A stretch of 47,651 nucleotides of DNA from Fibrobacteria bacterium (GTDB lineage: Bacteria > Fibrobacterota > Fibrobacteria > UBA11236). Shown here piece by piece: positions 17,638 to 27,020 of this stretch; the first letter of the stretch is position 1, and each line of letters opens with the position of its first letter. Location: the NCBI GenBank assembly GCA_017881725.1, contig JADGQO010000092.1, forward strand, positions 1 through 47,651, read 5' to 3'. The notes below the pieces were generated by a model. The model had not been told where the DNA came from. It worked only from the letters and a program-made list of their open reading frames with translations, and made no database searches. The translations under genes and the position numbers were made by a program.

Positions 17638-18768
17638 ATGGTGAGTCAGAACGTTGAAATAGTCAAAGCGGCAGACGCAATCGCGGCGCGCAAATCCGTC
17701 ATGCGGACCAAAAAATTTCTGGTCGGGTTCGACGGGTTCGTCGACGAAATCATTCATGCCGTGGGGACTCGCAAAAACAATTTGGAGTATGACCGGATCC
17801 AGACTATTTCCGAGTTCGCGGCGCGTATCGCATCGGCTGCCGGCAAATCGGCGAATATCGAATTGGTGCCCCTCCAGGAAAAATTGGGCGGCAACGGCCC
17901 CTTGATGGCCATGGCCGCTTCCGGCATGGGCTGCCAGGTGACCTGTGTGGGTATGCTCGGGTATCCGGACATCCATCCCGTTTTCAAGCCGTTGAAAAGC
18001 ATTTGCAAGGTCGTCACGGTCGGAATTCCCGGCCATACCGACGCCTTGGAATTTACCGACGGCAAATTGATGTTGGGCAAGCTCCACACCATCAAGGACA
18101 TGAACTGGTCGCGCCTTTTGGAGGTCATCGGCGAACAAGTCTTGCGCGAACTTTTTTTCCTATCCGACATGGTGGCATGCACGAACTGGACCATGCTTAC
18201 CGAGATGAAGGAAATCATCGACAACATCACCTCCATGGTCCCCGAGGGCTGTAAGGTCAAATTTTTCTTTGACTTGGCCGATCCGGAAAAACGTCCGCGC
18301 GCGGACTTGGCCCATGTGCTGAAGCAATTCAGTAAGCTGGCCAAAAAAACGGACGTCATCCTCGGATTGAACCAGCGTGAGGCGGAACAGGTCAGTGATG
18401 TTTTAGGTTTGAAGGATAAGCCAGAAGAAAGCGTCAAGGGCGTGGAAGCGGCATCCATCCGACTGCGCGAGCGGTTGGGGTTATACGGCGTGGTGGTCCA
18501 TGCGGTCAGCTATGCCGGAGCTTGCGTGGGAACTGAATCCGCCGGTATTGACGGCCCCTTCTGCGCCAATCCGAAGTTATCCACCGGTGCGGGCGATCAT
18601 TTCAACGGCGGATTTTGCGGCGGCCTTTTAGCGGATCTTCCGGTTAAAGACTCGCTTTACTCCGGTGTCGGGACTTCCGGCTGGTACGTGCGCAACGGAC
18701 GCAGCCCGACGCTCGACGACGTGGTGGGCTTACTGCGTAGCTGGGGACAGGGCACGCTCAAGGACTGA
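17638..18768 (+). CDS. PfkB-family carbohydrate kinase
   Basis: 376 aa. The ribokinase fold is shown by GFDGFVDEIIHAV near residue 29, the glycine-rich LGGNGPLMAMAASGMG substrate region (about 84-99) and the catalytic motif STGAGDHFNGGF, where the Asp of GAGD is the general base. The substrate cannot be told; the family includes ribo-, fructo-, adenosine and ADP-sugar kinases. An additional helix-rich segment (about 155-220) makes it slightly longer than the typical 300-330 aa. It lies right behind the STAS gene and is followed by a terminator. Confidence 0.85.
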   Translation: MVSQNVEIVKAADAIAARKSVMRTKKFLVGFDGFVDEIIHAVGTRKNNLEYDRIQTISEFAARIASAAGKSANIELVPLQEKLGGNGPLMAMAASGMGCQVTCVGMLGYPDIHPVFKPLKSICKVVTVGIPGHTDALEFTDGKLMLGKLHTIKDMNWSRLLEVIGEQVLRELFFLSDMVACTNWTMLTEMKEIIDNITSMVPEGCKVKFFFDLADPEKRPRADLAHVLKQFSKLAKKTDVILGLNQREAEQVSDVLGLKDKPEESVKGVEAASIRLRERLGLYGVVVHAVSYAGACVGTESAGIDGPFCANPKLSTGAGDHFNGGFCGGLLADLPVKDSLYSGVGTSGWYVRNGRSPTLDDVVGLLRSWGQGTLKD

Positions 18769-18787
18769 CGGACGGTAAACGGGGGTT

Positions 18788-18817
18788 TTGAAAAAGACCA
18801 CGCGGGGGTTTTTTCAA
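18788..18817. terminator. Terminator between the sugar kinase and WYL genes
   Basis: TTGAAAAA and TTTTTCAA pair around a GC-rich centre (GACC/GGGGG). The A and T runs on the two flanks make it usable from both converging genes. Confidence 0.6.
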
Positions 18818-19890
18818 GACTCTCTTACGGCTGCGAGGCCGCGACCCAATCGGTCCGCCACTTCCCGGCGCAGGGACTCGGGCTTAAGAGGCACGAGATC
18901 CGGCGTCAACGATAATATCCAATTCACGAAATCCGGTTTCACGACGATCTTCACCTCGAAAATCGTTTCGTCTCCTTTGCGGATCAATTTGCCGGGCGGA
19001 TGGAAATGGCTTTCGGAAAGAAATTTCGCAAGCCAAGGCGCACGTAACGCCAAGGTTACGGTTTCCGGCTGTTCGTCCAATTGGCGCGCCCATTGCCCGA
19101 AGCAGAATTTGTAATACTCCGCGGGATCAAAGGCGTCGCGCGCGAAGATTTCGCGGGTAGCGATGCAACGCCGGATGCGTTTGACGGAAAGGCTTTTGAA
19201 GGACCCCGAGTTCTTGTCCTGCCGGCCCAGCAAGTATAAGGTTCCCACGCGCAGGCTTAGCGCGTAAGGATAGAAGAGATACTCCGAATTTTCCCGGCTG
19301 TACCCCGAATAGGAAAGTTTGACGGCCTGGCGACTCGCGATGGCCGCCTCCAATTGCTTCAAGAGGCCCGGCGGAGGATCGGCTTCCGAAAATGGCCCGT
19401 GATCGATATAATAGACCAAGGCCGGATCCGCATCTTCGGTTCCGGAATCCAACGCCGCTTGCGCATGACTATCCTCCAGATGGCGCACCAACTGCGTAAT
19501 CATACCGGAGTATTTGGGATTTCCACCCGCGAGCAGTTCCGCCTTCAATTTTTTGAGCGCGGGTAAAAACCGCTCCTTGGCGTTGGCTGAATTTTTTATC
19601 CGATACAAGGACATGCGGCCCTGGGTGGCTTCCGAATCCAAATCGAACTTCAACCGTCGCAGCTCCGCCAGATACCGTTTCACGGTCCGTTCATCCACGC
19701 TCAATAGGGAAGAGATGTGTCGGATGGTAAGGCCTTCGGCGTGATCGGTCAAAAGCTTGACGAGGCGATGAATTTTCGCGGTTTTATTGTTCAGCGGGGG
19801 CAGGCGGCGATCGGCGGAAGGCAAGGTAGCTTGGACGTTACGCTGGAGGCGGAGGGACGCCGCGATTTTCGGACTCGTCTCGTCACCCAT
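18814..19890 (-). CDS. WYL-domain transcriptional regulator
   Basis: 358 aa. A DeoR-type winged helix-turn-helix lies at about 38-85 (LVKLLTDHAEGLTIRHISSL in part, then ERTVKRYLAELRRL). A WYL domain follows (about 180-250: RQAVKLSYSGYSRENSEYLF in part, YPYALSLRVGTLYLLGR), with a carboxyl WCX-like region (about 270-340). WYL regulators respond to nucleic-acid or nucleotide signals and often control DNA-damage or defence genes, but no such genes are adjacent. The ATG at 19890 is the only reasonable start. It lies downstream of gltX on the same strand with 118 bases between. Confidence 0.88.
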   Translation of the reverse strand: MGDETSPKIAASLRLQRNVQATLPSADRRLPPLNNKTAKIHRLVKLLTDHAEGLTIRHISSLLSVDERTVKRYLAELRRLKFDLDSEATQGRMSLYRIKNSANAKERFLPALKKLKAELLAGGNPKYSGMITQLVRHLEDSHAQAALDSGTEDADPALVYYIDHGPFSEADPPPGLLKQLEAAIASRQAVKLSYSGYSRENSEYLFYPYALSLRVGTLYLLGRQDKNSGSFKSLSVKRIRRCIATREIFARDAFDPAEYYKFCFGQWARQLDEQPETVTLALRAPWLAKFLSESHFHPPGKLIRKGDETIFEVKIVVKPDFVNWILSLTPDLVPLKPESLRREVADRLGRGLAAVRES

Positions 19891-20007
19891 GGGCGAATTC
19901 CAATGGGGTAGACCGCGCGATTTTCACTGTAGCGGAATCGGCGGTCATCGTATGCCCTAGTGTCTCGACTCCAAAATTTCGAAACGAAGGCGGTGAGGAA
20001 TGGGGGT

Positions 20008-21498
20008 TCAGGCGGTTACGGCGGTGCGGACTTGCCCATTCGCAATCGCGTCGGCGGCGAAACGCAGACGGCGCACCACGGCCTCTCGGCCCAGCGCATG
20101 CATCAACTCGAACAATCCGGGTCCGAACGGCAATCCGGAAACCGCCAGGCGGGTGGGATGAATCAAATCGCCGCCCTTGATGCCCAGGGACTCGGCAGTC
20201 GCCTTGTACAAGGTTTCCAAAGTACCGGTTTCAAAATCAGGGGCGGACTCCAACGCCTCGCGCAAGGTGTTGAGAAGTTTTTCCGATCCCGGACCGAAAT
20301 GTTTTTTGGAGGATTTTTCGTCGAATGTTTCCGGCTCACGGAAAAAGTACATGCCATAGGCCACGAAATCCGGCAAGCGCTTGGAGCGGTCCTTGAGTAG
20401 GGAAATGGCGGTCCGGAAATAGTCGTCGGAGAAGGCGTTGGGGTCGATGCCCGCAGCCGCCCACATGGGTTTGACCAAGGGCAGGAAATATTCCACGCTG
20501 CGCCGCAGGAAGTATTGGCCGTTCAGCCATTCCAATTTTTTCTCGTCGAACACGGCGCTTTTGGCGTTGATTTTCTCGATGTTGAAGAGTTCGACCAGCT
20601 TGTCCATTTCCATGAACTCCTGATCGTCGCCGGGCGCCCATCCCAGGAGGGACAGAAAATTTACCATGGTTTCGGGCAAATACCCAAGGTCGCGGTAGTC
20701 GCCGACGGAAGCCGCGCCCTTGCGCTTGCTGAGCTTACCGCCATCGGGCGAAAGGATGACGGGCAAATGCACGAAAGTCGGCGGTTCCCATCCGAAAGCG
20801 TTGTACATGATGACGTGTCGCGGCGTGCTGGGAATCCATTCGTCGCCGCGCATCACGTGCGTAATGCGCATGTCATGGTCGTCCACGACGTTGGCCAGAT
20901 GGTAGGTCGGGAAGCCGTCGGTCTTGAGCAGAACCATATCGTCCAGGATGCGATTCTGGTAGTCGATGGTGCCGCGCAGGAAATCCTTGAACACCGTATT
21001 GCCCTGGAAGGGCACTTTCAATCGGATGGTATATTTTTCGCCCGCAGCGATGCGCTCCTGGGCTGTTTCCGGAGGAAGGGTCCGGCACCGGCGATCATAG
21101 CAGGTCGGCAAATTGTTGCGCTTCTGCGTTTCGCGCAATTCGTCCATGCGTTCCGTGGTGCAAAAGCAAGGATAGGCATGGCCGCCCGCCACCAGGGTTT
21201 TGGCCGCCGCCTGGTACATGGGCAGCCGCTGCGATTGGAAATAAGGCGCATGCGGTCCGCCCACTTCCGGCCCTTCTACCCATTGCAGACCAAGCCATTT
21301 CAAGTCGGCCATCAATTCGACGAGCGCCTTTTCGTCATACCGGGTTTGATCCGTATCCTCGATGCGAAGCAGGAAGTCCCCGCCCATATGCTTGGCGAAA
21401 AGCCAGTTGAAGATGGCTGTGCGCGCTCCTCCGACGTGGAGATAACCCGTGGGGCTAGGAGCGAAGCGGACGCGAACGCGGGGGGCGGATGAGGTCAT
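20008..21498 (-). CDS. gltX: Glutamate--tRNA ligase
   Basis: Class I aminoacyl-tRNA synthetase charging tRNA-Glu, 496 aa, normal size. The HIGH-type motif lies in PSPTGYLHVGGARTA (about 13-27) and the KMSKS-type motif reads KLSKRKGA. A Cys-x-Cys pair followed by CYDRRC (about 118-144) looks like the zinc-binding insert seen in many bacterial enzymes. It is monocistronic by position, next to tRNA-Ser(GCU) on the same strand. It may be discriminating or non-discriminating toward tRNA-Gln; glnS or gatCAB is not in the window. Confidence 0.96.
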   Translation of the reverse strand: MTSSAPRVRVRFAPSPTGYLHVGGARTAIFNWLFAKHMGGDFLLRIEDTDQTRYDEKALVELMADLKWLGLQWVEGPEVGGPHAPYFQSQRLPMYQAAAKTLVAGGHAYPCFCTTERMDELRETQKRNNLPTCYDRRCRTLPPETAQERIAAGEKYTIRLKVPFQGNTVFKDFLRGTIDYQNRILDDMVLLKTDGFPTYHLANVVDDHDMRITHVMRGDEWIPSTPRHVIMYNAFGWEPPTFVHLPVILSPDGGKLSKRKGAASVGDYRDLGYLPETMVNFLSLLGWAPGDDQEFMEMDKLVELFNIEKINAKSAVFDEKKLEWLNGQYFLRRSVEYFLPLVKPMWAAAGIDPNAFSDDYFRTAISLLKDRSKRLPDFVAYGMYFFREPETFDEKSSKKHFGPGSEKLLNTLREALESAPDFETGTLETLYKATAESLGIKGGDLIHPTRLAVSGLPFGPGLFELMHALGREAVVRRLRFAADAIANGQVRTAVTA

Positions 21499-21691
21499 AA
21501 GCGGTATTTTTTCGATCAGGTTTAGGTTGTGTTTTAAGTTGTGTTAGATGGTGGTTTTTTCGGGGTGGTGCATTGCCGAAGACTCCATTTCGACACGGGC
21601 GCTGGGCTTGTCCCGAGCGGCGGTTTACCCGTTTTCAGGGCTTCGTACCCGGATCCGATTACCCGTGCGGCGCGGCACAGGTCCCGTACGG

Positions 21692-21778
21692 CGGAGGAGG
21701 GGGGATTCGAACCCCCGGTACCTGTAACAGTACAACGATTTAGCAAACCGTCGCCTTAAGCCACTCGGCCACCCCTCC
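21692..21778 (-). tRNA. tRNA-Ser (anticodon GCU)
   Basis: The minus strand starts GGAGGGG and its partner CTCCTCC closes a 7-bp acceptor stem (one G-U pair), with discriminator G. The anticodon loop TTGCTAA sits on a 5-bp stem ACGGT/ATCGT, giving GCU for serine AGC/AGU codons. The long variable arm (GTACTGTTACAGGTAC) is typical of tRNA-Ser, and the T arm GGGGGTTCGAATCCCCC is perfect. CCA is not encoded. Confidence 0.96.
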
Positions 21779-21926
21779 TTCCGTCGGAATCCCGTCAAAA
21801 AAAACGGCAACCATCGGTCGGTGCCGGATGCGGCTAGGAGATTTCTGAAAACGAAATTCCCCGGCTGCTCCCGGCGGCTTAACAAAGGTGCTAACTATAA
21901 CAAAAATTGCTATTTGTGGCATCGGA

Positions 21927-24900
21927 ATGAGGCTGCTCCGAACACTAAAGTGGCTGATTCTGGGCGGCCTGGGACTTGGCGTCGTGGCCGCGTTGGCCGG
22001 CGTCGGAGCCTTCTTTTTAGCCGTCCGCCAAAATCCGGGGAATACCTTTACACGCGAAGGCATCATGCAAATCCTATCCAAGGAAAGCACGGTGTATTTT
22101 TCGGACGGCAAAACCAAGGTGGGAACTTTCTTCGAAGGGGCCCACCGGGATTACGTGCCTTACGATTCCATTCCGCCTCGCATCGTCCAATCCCTCGTCG
22201 CGGCGGAAGACCATAATTTTTTCACGCATAAGGGAATCGACCCCAAAGCCTTGGCCCATGCCATGTTCGACAACCTGAAATCGATGAGCGTCAAGCGCGG
22301 CGGCAGCACGTTGACCCAGCAAACAGCGAAAAATTTGTTTAATCGGCGCGGCCGGACCTTGGGTGGAAAATTCCAGGAATTGATAAATGCCTACCGCCTC
22401 GAAAGGAATTTCACCAAGCAGGAAATCCTGGAATTCTATCTGAATCAATTTTTCGTTTCGGGCAACGGCCATGGGGTCCGCATTGCGGCCCGGTATTTTT
22501 TCAATAAGGATTTGTCTGAGTTGAATTTGCTGGAATGCGCTTTCATCGCAGGATCGGTGAAAGGCCCGAACCAGTATAATCCTTTTATCCAGGAAACGGC
22601 CGAAAAGAAGGAACTCGCCTTGCGCCGGGCCCAGTATCGCGTCGGTTACGTATTGAAACAGCTTTACAGCGACGGGAAAATCACCCAGGCGCAATACGCC
22701 GAAGCCGTTCATCAGAAGCTTGAATTCCATCGCGGGGCTTTCCGATTCTCCCTGTCCACCAACATGGTGAAAGTGAAAAAAATCCTAGAATCCCAATCCA
22801 TGCAGGCGGTGCTGGATAAAAACGACATCGATGATTTCATGACCGACGGCCTGCAAATCTATACCACGCTCGACGCCAATGTCCAAAGGGCTACCGAGTA
22901 TGCGACCTACGCCAATCTTTCCCGGGTTGACTTGATCCTGCGCGGATACCATCCTCCCAAGGACACGCAAATCTCATTGGTGAACGGATTTACGCCGGGA
23001 CAATTTTACACCGGCCGCATCGTCAGTTCGCCTCCGCCTAAAAAAGACGGAACTTTGCCGACCCTGGAAATTTCTTTCGGGACGGCCAAGGCGGTCATTC
23101 CACCCGGGGCGGTGGAAAAATTCCTGCGCAATTGGAATTGGCATGAATCCGGAAGTCCGGACCTTCCCACCCAGGCGCAGCGACTGGAAATTTTCCGCAA
23201 GGACTTCGCCGTGGGCCGACCGATTCTTTGCGCCTATCCCTACCGCTACGTGAAGGACGGTAAGGCCCCGCCGGGCCCGGTGGAATTGGAAATCGCCCAA
23301 CATCCGGAAGTTCAGGGCGCCGCCCAAGTTTTGCGCGAGGGGCGCGTACTGGCCAATGTGGGTGGATTCGAAAACACCGGTTACGATCGCGTGAACCAAG
23401 GCCGCCGCCAATTCGGTTCGGGATTCAAGCCGCTGGTTTACGCCGCCGCGCTGGAATTGGGTTGGAAGCCGCTGGACGCATTGCTGAATTTCCGGCAACT
23501 GTTCCGCATGGGCAATGTGTTTTATTTCCCGAAACCGGATCATTCTCCCGAGGACACCGTCAGCATGGCCTGGGCGGGCCGCCGATCGGAAAATATCGCG
23601 AGTATTTTTTTGCTGTTTCATCTCTTCGATAAAACGCCTTTCGCGCGCTTCTGGGAAATCGGAAGGGAAGTTGGCTTTTCACCCGAAAACTTCAACATGC
23701 AGGGGGAGTTCGAGATTTTCGTGCGCGACTCGCTGGGATTGGTGCTGAATCAGGACCGGGCCCGCGAGATCCTGTACCAGAAAGAATTGAACGATTTGTC
23801 CATCGATCTGACTTTCGAAGGCAAGGTTGCCGAGTCGGAGGAATTGAAGACCTTGCCCTATGGCCTGGGTTACGCCAAGGAACAACAGAAATACGCCGGG
23901 TCCAGCGATAAGGAAGATGTATTGCGCTTCCGGATCCTCGGACGCACCTTCCTGGCCTATTACTCCGAAGCCCGCGCATGGGAAAATCGGGCCAACAACG
24001 GCCTGCACTTCACCATTGCCCGCAACGGCGGCGGCGCCGTGGGGATTTTCAAGGATCGGCCCGACAGCAGTTGGACGCCCATCGCGGAGCCGGAGCCCTG
24101 GCTGGGCGGGGACTCGGCCCTGGTGGAAGGCGAAGTGGGCATTGCGACCTTGAAGAGGTTGCAATCCAAATTGGATGCGCGGAGCAGCGAGGACTCTCCG
24201 GGTTACACCAAGGAAAATCTTTACGCGTCCCAAGACTTCCGGGCTTTGGCGGCCTTGCGATATATCGTCTGGTTCAGTCGAAAACTCGGGCTTACCTCTC
24301 CGCTGGATCCGGTCATTTCCTATCCCTTGGGAGTCAACGTCATTACCTTGGGTGAAGCGGTGAATGCTTATCAGGCTTTGAAGGACGGGAACACTTACAA
24401 AACCAAATTCGGTGACAAACAATTATTCATCGAAAAGATTTGCCGCAATGACGGTACGCCGATCTTCGAGGATTACGTTTCTCCGGAAAAAGTGATATCC
24501 GAAAGGACTCGATTCGGCATCGAAGCGATTTTGGCTTCGGTGGTGAAAGGTGGAACGGGCCAGCAAATCGGGCGTGAGTTGAAAGTGCCGATGGGCGACA
24601 AGGGTACGGCGGAACTGCCTTTGCCCGCCTATGGAAAAACCGGAACGACCAATGATTATCGCAACGGCGCTTTCTTGGGCTTCATCGCCGCGCCGAAAGG
24701 CCAGAACAAGGGCTTCGACAGCCAGAGCGGTTACGCCATCGGCAACTACGTGGGTTTCGACGACAACGTCTCCATGTTGCGCCATGGATTCAAGGGTACG
24801 GGAAGCGCCGTGGCCATTCCGGCCTGGATCGCCGAAGCGCGCGCCATCGCCGAAATCGACGCATTTTCGGATCATATCGATCTACTGGACCTGGAAATCC

Positions 24901-25112
24901 AAACGACCGGGTTGGCGCCTTTGTTCCAACAGGAAAAATACGTGCGTTACCAAGTCTCCAAGCGCACGGGACTGCCCGTGGCAGGCGCCGACGAACAAGC
25001 CATGAAGGCCCAGGCGGGAACCTATACCGAAGACTTGTCGGATGAAATCGCGGGTGGGGCTGCGGGCGGCGATGTCGGGCCGACCACTACCTTGTTGATC
25101 CGGGAAGAGTAA
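21927..25112 (+). CDS. Class A penicillin-binding protein (bifunctional transglycosylase/transpeptidase)
   Basis: Builds and cross-links peptidoglycan from the inner membrane. 1061 aa from ATG 21927; a GTG at 21888 would add 13 residues. A single membrane anchor (about 5-30) is followed by the family 51 glycosyltransferase, with AAEDHNFFTHKG and GGSTLTQQTAKN. The transpeptidase has SGFK (serine about 498), the SEN motif about 55 residues later and KTGTTNDYRNG at about 902. The SEN to KTG distance of about 350 residues is much longer than in PBP1a/1b, so an insert of roughly 150 residues is present there. PBP1C-like and PBP1A-like assignments are both possible. Confidence 0.93.
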   Translation: MRLLRTLKWLILGGLGLGVVAALAGVGAFFLAVRQNPGNTFTREGIMQILSKESTVYFSDGKTKVGTFFEGAHRDYVPYDSIPPRIVQSLVAAEDHNFFTHKGIDPKALAHAMFDNLKSMSVKRGGSTLTQQTAKNLFNRRGRTLGGKFQELINAYRLERNFTKQEILEFYLNQFFVSGNGHGVRIAARYFFNKDLSELNLLECAFIAGSVKGPNQYNPFIQETAEKKELALRRAQYRVGYVLKQLYSDGKITQAQYAEAVHQKLEFHRGAFRFSLSTNMVKVKKILESQSMQAVLDKNDIDDFMTDGLQIYTTLDANVQRATEYATYANLSRVDLILRGYHPPKDTQISLVNGFTPGQFYTGRIVSSPPPKKDGTLPTLEISFGTAKAVIPPGAVEKFLRNWNWHESGSPDLPTQAQRLEIFRKDFAVGRPILCAYPYRYVKDGKAPPGPVELEIAQHPEVQGAAQVLREGRVLANVGGFENTGYDRVNQGRRQFGSGFKPLVYAAALELGWKPLDALLNFRQLFRMGNVFYFPKPDHSPEDTVSMAWAGRRSENIASIFLLFHLFDKTPFARFWEIGREVGFSPENFNMQGEFEIFVRDSLGLVLNQDRAREILYQKELNDLSIDLTFEGKVAESEELKTLPYGLGYAKEQQKYAGSSDKEDVLRFRILGRTFLAYYSEARAWENRANNGLHFTIARNGGGAVGIFKDRPDSSWTPIAEPEPWLGGDSALVEGEVGIATLKRLQSKLDARSSEDSPGYTKENLYASQDFRALAALRYIVWFSRKLGLTSPLDPVISYPLGVNVITLGEAVNAYQALKDGNTYKTKFGDKQLFIEKICRNDGTPIFEDYVSPEKVISERTRFGIEAILASVVKGGTGQQIGRELKVPMGDKGTAELPLPAYGKTGTTNDYRNGAFLGFIAAPKGQNKGFDSQSGYAIGNYVGFDDNVSMLRHGFKGTGSAVAIPAWIAEARAIAEIDAFSDHIDLLDLEIQTTGLAPLFQQEKYVRYQVSKRTGLPVAGADEQAMKAQAGTYTEDLSDEIAGGAAGGDVGPTTTLLIREE

Positions 25113-25223
25113 GCGGGCGTGCGCGGGTATCCGGAAATATGGGACAATGGCGGTGAACGTCCGAAACCGGCGGAAACCGACTGGACGCGAATGCGGGCGC
25201 GCGTGAGAGCGCGGAGGGCGAGC

Positions 25224-26516
25224 ATGATGAGGAAAATCGCGAGGAGCGGGAACCGGGGTAACTGGCAGGTTACGGGATTGATCCTGGTGGGACTTTTGCT
25301 GCAGGATTGCGCGACCCTCGGTGGGAAAAAAGGCGAAGGAGGGCCGGCAAGTTCTAAAACTCCGGCCGTCAAGGTGGAAGAAAGCGGCGACATCTCGGAT
25401 TTGGCCAAGGCGGTCAAAACCCCCGATGACGCGGCGATACTCGATCTTCTGCTTGGTTACCGAATGCTGCTTTTGCGGAATCCCGATCCCAAATCGCTGG
25501 ACAAGGAAACCTTGAAAAAAAGCCGCGCCGCCTACGACAGGTTGGAGACGGCGTTGCGGCATGGGGGACTGAAACCACAGGAACCGGGCGAACGAGTTTA
25601 CACAATTACCAACGAGGACAAGCTTTCCTTGCAGGAGGTGATCAAATCCGCATCGCAGGCTGCGGACAAGGATGCGCGCGGCGGCGATTGGGACAAGGCC
25701 CGGGCGCGCTGGAAGGAAATCGCGTCGAGCAAACCCGCCGTCAATCTGGCCATGGAAGAAGCCCAATGGGGGCTTACTTTGTCGGATGCCTTGCAATCGA
25801 CCCTGCCCGATACGTTGAAGAAAAAACTCAAGGATGTGAACGAGAGCTACGCGGCCGATATTTCCCATGACGAAATCGGTCGGCAGGTGAAGACTCTGCT
25901 GGAACAAATTCCGGACATTAAAATCCAACGGGAATTGAAGAAGCTCGCGAATCGCGCCTGGGAGCGGGATAAGAAGGCGGGCCGTTTGACCAGCGTTTCC
26001 ATGGCCCAAACCGTGCCCCCGGACGTCTCCGCAGATAATGGCAAGGATGGCGCGGGCGGCGCGGCGAATACCGGATCCGCCCCTGGTTCCGCCACCAGTT
26101 CGGGAGCCGGCGCACCCGGTGGTTCTCCGACGGGAGCCGCATCGGGTCCCGCAGGAACCGGGGCATCGAGCCTAAGCCCCGAGTCCAACGCTCTGGCCGC
26201 GCAGAGCGATACTTTGGCGTCCCAAGGGAAATATCTCGCGGCCTTGAAGATTCTGGATTCTGCTGGCGATCAAGCCTGGGTCAAGGATAAGAAAAACCAA
26301 ATCGGGGATCGCTTTTGCGAGGAAAAACGAAAGGCTGCCGCCAATACCTTCAAGGATTTTAAAAAGGCTACAGTGGATTCGGCTCGTCGGACGCTATTGA
26401 AAAAGACAGCTTCCGAATTGGATAGTTGCCTATTTTATTTTCCGGATGTATCCGTAAGTCCCAAGGTGCGGAAAAACCGCGACATGGTGGACGGCGAAAT
26501 GAAAAAACTTAAATAG
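25224..26516 (+). CDS. Putative envelope protein with repeat-like carboxyl domain, not recognised
   Basis: 430 aa from ATG 25224 (GGAGG 6 bases upstream). A basic start and hydrophobic LILVGLLLQ segment precede Asp-Cys, which resembles a lipoprotein box but has an unusual Asp at -1. A single-pass or secreted protein is therefore equally possible. About 60-270 is helical and charged. About 290-345 is a Gly/Ala/Ser/Pro linker. About 345-430 resembles a TPR-like helical pair (ALAAQSDTLASQGKYLAALKI in part). It follows the penicillin-binding protein by 111 bases and may be cotranscribed; a cell-wall role is a guess. Confidence 0.6.
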   Translation: MMRKIARSGNRGNWQVTGLILVGLLLQDCATLGGKKGEGGPASSKTPAVKVEESGDISDLAKAVKTPDDAAILDLLLGYRMLLLRNPDPKSLDKETLKKSRAAYDRLETALRHGGLKPQEPGERVYTITNEDKLSLQEVIKSASQAADKDARGGDWDKARARWKEIASSKPAVNLAMEEAQWGLTLSDALQSTLPDTLKKKLKDVNESYAADISHDEIGRQVKTLLEQIPDIKIQRELKKLANRAWERDKKAGRLTSVSMAQTVPPDVSADNGKDGAGGAANTGSAPGSATSSGAGAPGGSPTGAASGPAGTGASSLSPESNALAAQSDTLASQGKYLAALKILDSAGDQAWVKDKKNQIGDRFCEEKRKAAANTFKDFKKATVDSARRTLLKKTASELDSCLFYFPDVSVSPKVRKNRDMVDGEMKKLK

Positions 26517-26600
26517 GCAGCGGCCATCCAACTGAAAACTTCCCCTCCAAACGCCCGCGTATTCGTTCCCCAGCAAGGGCGTCATTTCTCCCGCTATATC

Positions 26601-27020
26601 ATGGGCTGGGTGTTCCTGTTCTGCGGTTTGATGCTCTGCATGGTCAATCTCATGGCCGGAGCCGCATTCTTGCTTCCGGCCGCCGCCATATTTTGGTTCG
26701 CCCCGAAATGGAATCTGCGCATCGAGGTCGGCGAGAAATCATTCCGATTTTCAGAGAACGTCGTGGAGACCTTTGCCTTGGAGTTACCCTTTTCCGACAT
26801 CGCGGAAATCCGGCACGTCGAGGAAAGCGAGCAGCGCAAAGGCTTTTTAACGACCTATCCCGAGTTCTACCCTTTCGTGGAGTTCGTTACCCGGGCGGGC
26901 AAAATTCATCGCATGCATGATATTTTCGGCGCTGCGTTCGATGCGGAGTTGAAGGCGGTTTGCGACGTCTCCGGCATTCCCTTCCTTGGTTTGTCCCGGG
27001 ATGAAGGTGAAGCCGGTTAA
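26601..27020 (+). CDS. Small membrane protein, unknown function
   Basis: 139 aa from ATG 26601. A hydrophobic hairpin (about 3-33: WVFLFCGLMLCMVNLMAGAA and following) precedes a soluble, PH-like beta-rich part (about 38-125). The ATG has no Shine-Dalgarno. The frame is open upstream directly to the TAG of the preceding gene, with basic, protein-like codons (VFVPQQGRHFSRYI) but no ATG, GTG or TTG. The true start may thus be non-canonical or the ATG given here. It overlaps the start of nadC. Confidence 0.6.
   Translation: MGWVFLFCGLMLCMVNLMAGAAFLLPAAAIFWFAPKWNLRIEVGEKSFRFSENVVETFALELPFSDIAEIRHVEESEQRKGFLTTYPEFYPFVEFVTRAGKIHRMHDIFGAAFDAELKAVCDVSGIPFLGLSRDEGEAG

Noticed and set aside
24882-26009. 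375-aa antisense frame across the penicillin-binding and envelope protein genes
   Set aside because: No start signal and no family features; shadow frame.
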